In this document: piece after piece, positions 1-5,084 of the stretch | Numbering within the stretch: the first letter of the stretch is position 1 | How the letters are laid out: every line of letters starts with the position of its first letter | Assembly (NCBI GenBank): GCA_003450555.1 | Contig: DMFQ01000383.1 | Coordinates: 1 to 5,084 of the forward strand | Direction of reading: 5' to 3' | Source: Ktedonobacter sp. | Lineage (GTDB): Bacteria; Chloroflexota; Ktedonobacteria; Ktedonobacterales; Ktedonobacteraceae | DNA: 5,084 bases | The notes under the pieces: model-generated | Database searches by the model: none | Told to the model about the DNA's origin: nothing | What the model saw: only the letters and a program-made list of their open reading frames with translations | Translations under genes and position numbers: made by a program

Positions 1-2
1 TC

Positions 3-56
3 AACGCAGAAATGATGAAGGAGATGCAGCGGCTGTGGAGGGGGGATATAGCTTAA
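3..56 (+). CDS. possible C-terminal tail of a rightward gene (partial)
   Basis: Read in the frame starting at base 3, the plus strand gives 17 residues, NAEMMKEMQRLWRGDIA, then TAA at 54-56. The peptide looks like a charged amphipathic C-terminal helix, and the reading is open to the window edge. If real, this gene converges on miaA and the two TAA stop codons share the palindrome TTAA at 53-56. The evidence is thin: 17 codons can be open by chance, and the frame starting at base 2 is also open here. No function can be assigned. The alternative is that these bases are just the 3' flank of miaA. No terminator hairpin is visible in them. Confidence 0.3.
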   Translation, partial: NAEMMKEMQRLWRGDIA

Positions 57-961
57 CCAACAAATGCTTGGACCAGCTTCTCTGCGTGCTCCGGGTGGTC
101 GCCTTCGATCCAGACAATCCTGCTATCTTTGCGGAACCAGGTCAGCTGGCGGCGCGTGAAATCGTGTATGGCGTATTTGAGGCGCTCGACCATGCCGTGT
201 TCGCTTGGGAACTCGCCGCGCAGCCAGCGACTGATGAAGCGATACTCTAATCCCAGCGCCTCTAATCGTTCGTGACTGACACCGCGAGCAAGAAGGTCGC
301 GTACTTCCTGCACCATGCCCTGCTGCATGCGTTCGTCGACGCGTTGATCAATGCGTTGGTATAGTTCGGGACGCGGCCAGTGGAGACCCAGTAGCAGGCT
401 GTTATAGAGGGGGGTGGCTATCTTGCGCTGTTCGGAGAAAGGCTTGCCGGAGATCAGGCAGACCTCCAGGGCGCGAATGACGCGGCGGGGATTGTTGCGA
501 TCAATGACAGCAGCGCTCTGCTGGTCTAGTTCTTCAAGCTGCGCAAGCAGATCGACCAGCGATCGGGCTTCGAGTTCTGCGCGCAGAGCGGGCTGCGGAG
601 GAATTGCGGGAATGTCCAGGTTGTCCACTACGGCTTGAATGTAGTGCGGCGAGCCGCCGACGAGAAAGGGCTGTGAACCGCGAGCTGCGATGGTATTGAT
701 CGCGACGATGGCCTGCCGCTGAAACTGCGAGACGGTGTAGGTCTCCTTAACGTCGACGATATCCAACAGGTGATGTGGAACGAGGGCCTGTTCCGCTGCT
801 GTCACCTTGGCCGTCCCAATATCAAGGCCGCGATAGACCTGGCGCGAATCGGCTGAAACGACCTCACCATGAAAACGTTGCGCGAGGGAGATGCCCAGCG
901 AACTTTTGCCGGAGGCGGTTGGACCGAGCACGACAATGAGTTTGCTTATGCTGTCTTTCAT
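53..961 (-). CDS. miaA: tRNA dimethylallyltransferase (IPP transferase, MiaA)
   Basis: This enzyme transfers the dimethylallyl group of DMAPP to N6 of A37 in tRNAs reading codons that start with U, giving i6A37; it acts in the cytosol. The 302 residues match the usual MiaA length of about 300-315. The P-loop GPTASGKS is at 13-20. SADSRQVYRGLDIGTAK is at 36-52, and its Asp38 matches the catalytic general-base Asp of the family. PHHLLDI (62-68), NPRRVIRALEV (157-167), QEVRDLL around Arg221, and RRQLTWFR (270-277) follow in family order. Two places depart from the common form: GGSPHY at 102-107 instead of GGTGLY, and GLEYRFISRWLRGE (237-250) where many MiaA proteins have a GYKE-type sequence; the latter variant also occurs in other MiaA subgroups. 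The ATG at 959-961 is 6 nt after the kinase stop and has no Shine-Dalgarno sequence, so translation is probably coupled to the kinase. The identification is secure. Confidence 0.97.
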   Translation of the reverse strand: MKDSISKLIVVLGPTASGKSSLGISLAQRFHGEVVSADSRQVYRGLDIGTAKVTAAEQALVPHHLLDIVDVKETYTVSQFQRQAIVAINTIAARGSQPFLVGGSPHYIQAVVDNLDIPAIPPQPALRAELEARSLVDLLAQLEELDQQSAAVIDRNNPRRVIRALEVCLISGKPFSEQRKIATPLYNSLLLGLHWPRPELYQRIDQRVDERMQQGMVQEVRDLLARGVSHERLEALGLEYRFISRWLRGEFPSEHGMVERLKYAIHDFTRRQLTWFRKDSRIVWIEGDHPEHAEKLVQAFVG

Positions 962-970
962 TACTGTTTA
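959..970 (-). other. kinase stop / miaA start junction, in frame, no RBS
   Basis: On the minus strand the kinase ends CTA TTA TAA, followed by ACA GTA and the miaA ATG. Stop and start are in the same reading frame, separated by two sense codons. The bases before the ATG are pyrimidine/AT mixed and contain no GGAG-like sequence. This is the arrangement expected for re-initiation by ribosomes finishing the kinase. Translational coupling is an inference from the spacing. Confidence 0.6.
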
Positions 971-3340
971 TAATAGTCTGTCAACGCGCATGACAAGCGT
1001 CAGCGCTATTAAACTTCCTGTCAGGATGCCAAAGAAGGTGAAGATGCCCAGGGGGAACCCAACCGACAGGAGAAAACCTAGTATGCCTCCGAACATAATT
1101 GCCGCTACGATTATCAGCCAGCGCGCGCGCTCTACTAACCAGAACGTTCCGTTGATGATCCCGTCGCTTACCCGCGCATTTATACCGAGAACGCCGCCAA
1201 AGACCGCTACTAGCAGCATCACGAAGAACTGTAGTGTGGGTGCGTGCGCGTGAAACAGGAGTTGCCAGATGAGTTCGCAGAAGCTCAGCGCGAGAAATGC
1301 TGTACTTATGCCGGTGCACAAACGATTGATGGTATCCCCGTAGCTCCAGGTGCGATTCCAATTGAGCAGTAAGGCTCCCAGAGCTGCTGCTGGCCCAATA
1401 CCTGAGAGGACAATGATAAACCACGGATTGGGGGGGAGCAATGAAAGAGGCGCCTGGGAGGTCATTTTCGCAACCAGCGTATAAAATAAGCTGGCGAGCA
1501 TCAGGGCGGCAAAAATGGTTAAGCAGCGTTGCTGCCATAATTGTTGCAGGGGCGATGCCCCTAACGGATTCCAGCCGCTTTCCTCCGTGCCTATGCTTCT
1601 GTTGGCGACTGGCTCACCATACTTGGCTTTGTACTCTTCGTAGTGTGCTTTGTTCTTCGCTGATAACGGTGGGGGGACAGCCTCTTGAGAGGCCATGGAC
1701 ATCCCGCTGGAAGCAGGAACCAATCCTTCGTTGTCCTCCTCATCCAGCAGAGCTTGCTTTGGTGCTAGCTGATTGTTCTGCCCGTTCATGATGAATTCGG
1801 GATACATGTCGAGGTTGCCCAGCACATCCACTTCTACTTTGACCACAATGTCCTGTTCCTCGTCCTCCTCATCAGGCATCACCACAATAGTTCCGGTATA
1901 ATGCGTCGCGCCAGGCAGGCGCAAGGTATTGACCCTCACATTGACGTGGGTATTGATACCGTCAAAACTTGTCTCATCGAGCTGAATCCATGGTTCGTTC
2001 GGGGCAATGGTGCCGTGAGTACCTTTCTCATCGGTAATAGTCAATGTTAGTGGTTCAGAGAGGCCAGGATACACTTCTCCAAAGTGTAGCGTATACGGTT
2101 GTACGATGATAGCGGGTACGCTGCTTGTGGGTATTTGCCTGCGCGAGGTCCGCGACTGGTTCGCTGCTTGATTGAGCGTCGGAATGACAGGTATGCTCGT
2201 GCGGCTGCTTTTAGTAACGGTCGACTGCTTCCCTGAACTGGTGCGGATGTGGACATTTGGTCCTAAGACAGCCTGTAAGAACTGGTCGACCGCCTCGTAG
2301 GGATCGGGCTGCTGATAGAGGATGTCCCTGGTAATACGCGCCAGACTTGCATTGCCAATTTTTTGCAGCCAAACTTCAATTTCTTTGTTGAATAAGTAGT
2401 CCGCTGCTTCATCCGAGAAACGAGCACAGAGTTCCGCCAGTTCCTCCGCGGTGGTAGCCTGTTCGCCATTTTCAAACATAAACGTGTTTTCACTGAACAA
2501 CGCGCGGCGGAAGGTTTCGACATTCTGAAAGCGGTCTTCAGGCGCAAGTGAGGTAGCTTTTTCCAGCGCGCGCGCTACAGGAAGTGAAATAGCGGGGTAG
2601 AGGGTGTGGACATCCTTCAAGCCAAAGCCCTTTTCCGAAAGCGTATTGGTCATGAGCTGGAATAGTGTCATCGCGAGCGAGTAGACATCTGAACGCTCAT
2701 CGGTCTGGGCTTTACCGTATTGTTCGGGAGGCGCGTAGCCCGGCGTGCCAAGTAACTGTGTATCCTGTGAGCTAGAGTGACGAAAGAAGCGCGCGATACC
2801 GAAGTCAATGAGTTTGACACGACCATCGCGCATGAGCATGATGTTGCCCGGCTTCATATCGCGGAAAATGATCGGCGGTTGCTGGCTGTGCAGATACGTC
2901 AAAACGTCGCACAATTGCCTGGCCCACCCCAGGACACGAGCCTCGGAGAATGGTGCATCGTTGCGCGACAGGTACTCATCGAGCGTCAGCCCTTCGATAT
3001 ATTCCATTACCAGGAAGTGGCGCGGCCCCTCGGCAAAATAGCCCGAGACACTGGGTAGATTTGGATGCTTCAGGCTCGACAGCATTTGAGCCTCAGTTTT
3101 GAAGTTGTGGACGGCCTGTTCACGCTCTGCAGGGGGAACCATTGAGAGGCTCATCTCTTTGATCGCGCAGATAGACTTGCGTTTCATGTCTTGCGCTTTA
3201 TAAACCGCTCCCATACCTCCCTGCCCAATTGTGCGCAAAATCATAAAACGCTTCATCAAAAGCGTGCGCGGGTCTAAGCGACCGGTCTGCGTATTTCTTG
3301 GATCCTGCTGTAGGTTTATGGTGACCTCCGTCCATCTCAA
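968..3340 (-). CDS. membrane-anchored Ser/Thr protein kinase with Ig-like domain and C-terminal six-helix membrane module
   Basis: A Hanks-type kinase domain spans about residues 32-285. It has the Gly-rich loop IGQGGMGAVYKA (38-49), ATP-binding Lys61 in AIKEM, helix-C Glu83, catalytic IIFRDMKPGN with Asp161, Lys163 and Asn166, Asp179-Phe-Gly, and GTPGYAPPEQYG (198-209) with likely phospho-acceptor Thr199. All catalytic residues are present. Residues 296-360 form a predicted helical segment with a WLQKIGN core. A Ser/Thr-rich basic linker (361-409) follows. Residues 410-507 look like an Ig-like beta-sandwich: LHFGEVYPG, a PW at 450-451, a YTGTI strand and a closing IVVKVEVDV strand, with an acidic loop at 490-495. 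After a polar linker (508-600) come six hydrophobic segments at about 606-625, 640-660, 674-696, 701-721, 740-760 and 762-784. Basic loops favour both ends lying in the cytoplasm. Substrate and signal are unknown. The start is uncertain: the coordinate uses a TTG at 3338-3340 with no RBS, whereas a perfect RBS precedes ATA at 3317-3319 (783 residues). ATG codon 29 would cut into the conserved GRLDPRTLL lead-in to the kinase. Confidence 0.93.
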   Translation of the reverse strand: MRWTEVTINLQQDPRNTQTGRLDPRTLLMKRFMILRTIGQGGMGAVYKAQDMKRKSICAIKEMSLSMVPPAEREQAVHNFKTEAQMLSSLKHPNLPSVSGYFAEGPRHFLVMEYIEGLTLDEYLSRNDAPFSEARVLGWARQLCDVLTYLHSQQPPIIFRDMKPGNIMLMRDGRVKLIDFGIARFFRHSSSQDTQLLGTPGYAPPEQYGKAQTDERSDVYSLAMTLFQLMTNTLSEKGFGLKDVHTLYPAISLPVARALEKATSLAPEDRFQNVETFRRALFSENTFMFENGEQATTAEELAELCARFSDEAADYLFNKEIEVWLQKIGNASLARITRDILYQQPDPYEAVDQFLQAVLGPNVHIRTSSGKQSTVTKSSRTSIPVIPTLNQAANQSRTSRRQIPTSSVPAIIVQPYTLHFGEVYPGLSEPLTLTITDEKGTHGTIAPNEPWIQLDETSFDGINTHVNVRVNTLRLPGATHYTGTIVVMPDEEDEEQDIVVKVEVDVLGNLDMYPEFIMNGQNNQLAPKQALLDEEDNEGLVPASSGMSMASQEAVPPPLSAKNKAHYEEYKAKYGEPVANRSIGTEESGWNPLGASPLQQLWQQRCLTIFAALMLASLFYTLVAKMTSQAPLSLLPPNPWFIIVLSGIGPAAALGALLLNWNRTWSYGDTINRLCTGISTAFLALSFCELIWQLLFHAHAPTLQFFVMLLVAVFGGVLGINARVSDGIINGTFWLVERARWLIIVAAIMFGGILGFLLSVGFPLGIFTFFGILTGSLIALTLVMRVDRLL
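3324..3329 (-). promoter_or_regulatory. perfect Shine-Dalgarno GGAGGT inside the annotated kinase 5' end
   Basis: The minus strand reads GGAGGT, then CACC, then ATA in the kinase frame (3317-3319). No other Shine-Dalgarno-like sequence lies before the TTG at 3338-3340 or before the ATG at codon 29. The site therefore points to translation beginning just downstream of it, which would need an ATA start, unless the ATA is a sequencing error for ATG or the match is chance. Confidence 0.45.
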
Positions 3341-3356
3341 AAACGTTGCGAATACC

Positions 3357-3365
3357 AGTATAGCA
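3357..3365 (-). promoter_or_regulatory. candidate extended -10 promoter for the kinase-miaA operon
   Basis: The minus strand reads TGCTATACT, matching the extended -10 pattern TGnTATAAT at all but one fixed base. No good -35 lies at 17 bp spacing, which extended -10 promoters tolerate. Transcription would begin near 3349-3350. That leaves only about 10 nt before the TTG at 3340 but about 30 nt, including the GGAGGT, before the ATA at 3319. An alternative is TTTACA (3392-3397) with a 17 bp spacer to TAAACA (3369-3374). This was seen by eye only. Confidence 0.4.
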
Positions 3366-3391
3366 TACTGTTTATGGCAGATACTACATAT

Positions 3392-3421
3392 TGTAAACCC
3401 TCTTTAGACAGGTCGTTTACA
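3392..3421. repeat. 7-bp inverted repeat TGTAAAC-N16-GTTTACA
   Basis: TGTAAAC at 3392-3398 is the exact reverse complement of GTTTACA at 3415-3421, with a 16 bp spacer. The arm-to-arm centre distance of 23 bp is about two helical turns, which suits a dimeric regulator. It lies roughly 40-70 bp upstream of the proposed kinase transcription start. In an AT-rich 290 bp spacer a match like this could also arise by chance. Confidence 0.3.
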
Positions 3422-3455
3422 TACACATGGTACGTTTGGTGTAGGTGAAAAAGAT

Positions 3456-3471
3456 GTCCACTCATTTGGAC
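3456..3471. repeat. short inverted repeat GTCCA-N6-TGGAC, possible operator
   Basis: GTCCA at 3456-3460 and TGGAC at 3467-3471 are exact reverse complements around CTCATT. It sits about 35 bp upstream of the proposed -35 of the permease promoter, a position usable by an activator. The arms are only 5 bp and there is no U-run after it, so it is not a convincing terminator and may be chance. Confidence 0.2.
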
Positions 3472-3505
3472 GTAATAGGGGGTTTATTTCTAAATCAGAC
3501 ATCCC

Positions 3506-3533
3506 TTGCTTTTTCTCTGCAAATGCTTATTAT
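3506..3533 (+). promoter_or_regulatory. candidate sigma70-type promoter for the permease gene
   Basis: TTGCTT (3506-3511) and TATTAT (3528-3533) are spaced by 16 bp. The -10 lies in a very AT-rich stretch that also forms a small palindrome, CTTAT-TAT-ATAAG (3526-3538). Transcription would start near 3540, leaving a leader of about 90 nt before the permease ATG. No conserved riboswitch or attenuator was recognised in that leader. Assigned by eye. Confidence 0.4.
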
Positions 3534-3618
3534 ATAAGATAAGGTACACAAGATCAGCTTATACAACAGTTGTGGATGATGTGCCTGTAAATGACTTTTT
3601 CTATCATCTCAGGTAGAG

Positions 3619-3624
3619 AAGGAG
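3619..3624 (+). promoter_or_regulatory. ribosome binding site of the permease gene
   Basis: AAGGAG ends 7 nt before the ATG at 3632-3634, a standard Shine-Dalgarno position that fixes this start codon. Confidence 0.85.
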
Positions 3625-3631
3625 TAAGCGT

Positions 3632-5083
3632 ATGTCAATTCGGTCCTCCTCTTCGGCGGAACAAACGAAACTGCGTGCAAACGCGATTGGCCTTCCCGGC
3701 GTACTCTTCCAATCCATCACGACCATGGCGCCAGCTTCAGCTGTGTCATTCAGCCTGGGCGCCGCGATCCCTTTCGCGGGCGGAGCTTTACCACTTGCCG
3801 TCCTTATCGCTCTTATCATCTGTACCCTGATCGCCCTCAACATTGGTTCGCTGGCAAAGCACTTGCCATCGGCGGGTGGGTACTTTACCTATGTCAGTAG
3901 GGGTCTCGGTCCACAGGCAGGTTGGATGACGGGCTGGTTATTCAGCCTGACGTATCTCCTGATTGTGCCTCTCCAATTACTGGTGCTGGGGCCAGTGATG
4001 GATTCGGCTGCTCAGCAATACTTCCACCTGTCGTTTGGAGCGGCAGGCTGGGCGATCTGGGCAATGGTTTTTGCCGTCATCGTTTTTGGTCTCACGTACT
4101 TTGGCGTCAAGATTTCGGCGGATGCCAGCGTCATCCTCGGTGCCATCGAAATCGGCGTGTTTGTACTGCTTTCTATCTGGCTGATCGCCACCGCTGGCAA
4201 GGGCAACACTGTCGCAACCTTTAACCCTGCGTCCAGCTTGGAGACCGGTCTGGGTGGCTGGCAGGGCATTTTACACGGTATGATCTTCGCCTTCCTGGCC
4301 TTTGCCGGTTTTGAGTCGTCGGCGCCACTGGCGGAGGAGGCGCTGCATCCACGAAGGACGGTGCCGCGCGCTATCCTGCTGGCAGTCGTTTCGATTGGTG
4401 TCTTCTATGTATTCTGCTCGTACGCAGGGGTCGTGGGTTGGGGGTTTGGCAAAATTTCTACGTATCCCAGTGATCCGAATCCATGGGGGACAATGGCCAA
4501 CCGCGTCTGGGGCCTGTTCAGCTTCGTCGCCATTTTCGCCATACTCAATAGCGCATTAGCGAATGCCAATGCTGGCGTCAACGCGGCCTCGCGCGTGCTC
4601 TACGCGATGGGACGCACTGATACACTGCCCGGTCCGCTGGCACATATCAATGGGCGCTTCCGCACGCCGGACATTGCGATCATCTTTACCATAATTGTAG
4701 GTGTCGTATGTACGCTGTTGCCTGGCATCTACTATGGGCCGACGGTGGCCTTCGGGCTGCTGGGAACAATCATTACCATCCTCATTCTGGTGGTGTACAT
4801 GGCGATCTGCCTGGCGGTACCGTTCTTCTACAGGCGCGAGCACCGCACAGAGTTTACTATTCTACGCCATGTTATCCTGCCTGTGGTGCCGCTGGTGATC
4901 CTGGTTTTCCCCATTAGCGCGCAATTTGTGCCTGCACCTCCGCCGCCATACAATTTAGCAGGCCCCATCTGTGTCGCGTGGTTTGTGCTTGGCCTGATTG
5001 TGGTGATCTTCCTGAACATGCGCGCCCCTGCCGCACTGGCTCAAAGTGGGAAGGTTTACCTGGATGAGGTAGACGAGGGGTGA
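3632..5083 (+). CDS. APC-superfamily amino acid permease
   Basis: A 483-residue inner-membrane secondary transporter of the amino acid-polyamine-organocation superfamily, which usually imports amino acids or amines with H+ or exchanges them. About twelve hydrophobic helices can be drawn, near 22-46, 53-74, 96-120, 141-158, 165-187, 213-233, 248-270, 291-312, 348-366, 372-397, 412-432 and 444-463. Family hallmarks are the unwound-helix-1 region SITTMAPASAVSFSLG (28-43), LPSAGGYFTYVSRGLGPQAG after helix 2 (78-97), and helix 6 with GFESSAPLAEE followed by HPRRTVPRAIL (226-249). The length is normal and both ends are complete; a short charged tail ends in DEVDEG. A good RBS supports the ATG. It is transcribed away from the kinase and shares the 290 bp spacer with it. 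The substrate cannot be told from sequence: a neutral amino acid, a polyamine or another amine are all possible, so no gene symbol is given. Confidence 0.93.
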   Translation: MSIRSSSSAEQTKLRANAIGLPGVLFQSITTMAPASAVSFSLGAAIPFAGGALPLAVLIALIICTLIALNIGSLAKHLPSAGGYFTYVSRGLGPQAGWMTGWLFSLTYLLIVPLQLLVLGPVMDSAAQQYFHLSFGAAGWAIWAMVFAVIVFGLTYFGVKISADASVILGAIEIGVFVLLSIWLIATAGKGNTVATFNPASSLETGLGGWQGILHGMIFAFLAFAGFESSAPLAEEALHPRRTVPRAILLAVVSIGVFYVFCSYAGVVGWGFGKISTYPSDPNPWGTMANRVWGLFSFVAIFAILNSALANANAGVNAASRVLYAMGRTDTLPGPLAHINGRFRTPDIAIIFTIIVGVVCTLLPGIYYGPTVAFGLLGTIITILILVVYMAICLAVPFFYRREHRTEFTILRHVILPVVPLVILVFPISAQFVPAPPPPYNLAGPICVAWFVLGLIVVIFLNMRAPAALAQSGKVYLDEVDEG

Positions 5084-5084
5084 A

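Noticed and set aside
962..984. A perfect -35-like TTGACA on the minus strand (979-984) just before miaA, next to TATTATAA.
   Set aside because: The AT-rich hexamer is only a few bases from TTGACA, and at 17 bp spacing the sequence is ATGAAA within the miaA start. The TTGACA encodes the kinase C-terminus. The spacing does not fit a sigma70 promoter.
981..1538. A 185-codon open frame on the minus strand within the 3' part of the kinase gene.
   Set aside because: It is out of frame with a well-supported gene whose translation shows six clear membrane helices, and the alternative product has no recognisable motif. It is best explained as a shadow frame.
3198..3335. A 45-codon ATG-started reading frame on the minus strand overlapping the kinase start in another frame (ATG at 3333-3335).
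   Set aside because: It has no RBS before its ATG, lies inside the kinase coding region, and its translation shows no recognisable features.
962..3375. The 10-mer TACTGTTTAT occurs at 962-971 and at 3366-3375, near the upstream ends of miaA and of the kinase gene.
   Set aside because: About a dozen shared 10-mers are expected by chance in a 5 kb window, and the first copy overlaps the kinase stop codon.
3563..3573. Small inverted repeat ACAAC-A-GTTGT in the permease leader.
   Set aside because: The arms are 5 bp with a one-base centre. It cannot form a stable hairpin and is not followed by a T-run, so it is neither a terminator nor a convincing operator.
3571..3579. TGTGGATGA, one mismatch from a reversed DnaA box.
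   Set aside because: It is a single imperfect 9-mer, with no cluster of boxes, no AT-rich unwinding region pattern and no dnaA or dnaN nearby. It does not indicate an origin.

Overview
The window looks like ordinary chromosomal DNA from a GC-moderate bacterium. The best taxonomic guess is Chloroflexota, class Ktedonobacteria. This rests on the style of the Ser/Thr kinase: an Ile-Phe-Arg-Asp catalytic loop, an Ala-Pro-Pro-Glu-Gln activation-segment end, and an Ig-like domain plus several membrane spans behind the kinase. That is family-level recollection, not a database result. I see no mobile element, CRISPR array, rRNA or tRNA gene.

Layout. Positions 1-56 may hold the last codons of a rightward gene from outside the window, but this is weakly supported. 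Positions 53-961 on the minus strand are miaA, tRNA dimethylallyltransferase. Positions 968-3340 on the minus strand are a 790-residue membrane-anchored Ser/Thr protein kinase. Its stop codon lies 6 nt before the miaA start and in the same frame, so kinase and miaA read as a two-gene operon, kinase first. Positions 3341-3631 are an AT-rich divergent intergenic region carrying candidate promoters for both directions and two inverted repeats. Positions 3632-5083 on the plus strand are a complete 483-residue APC-superfamily amino acid permease, whose stop codon falls one base before the window ends.

How the genes may work together. MiaA modifies A37 of tRNAs reading UNN codons, the kinase presumably reports a membrane or envelope signal, and the permease imports an amino acid or amine. 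The shared intergenic region could coordinate the two directions, but nothing in the sequence proves a functional link. The points most worth checking are the kinase domain layout (Ig-like domain apparently cytoplasmic, followed by a six-helix membrane module), its unclear start (a perfect Shine-Dalgarno sequence sits just before an ATA codon), the in-frame kinase/miaA junction without a ribosome binding site, and an altered motif in MiaA. I did not find clear evidence for an entirely new biological system.
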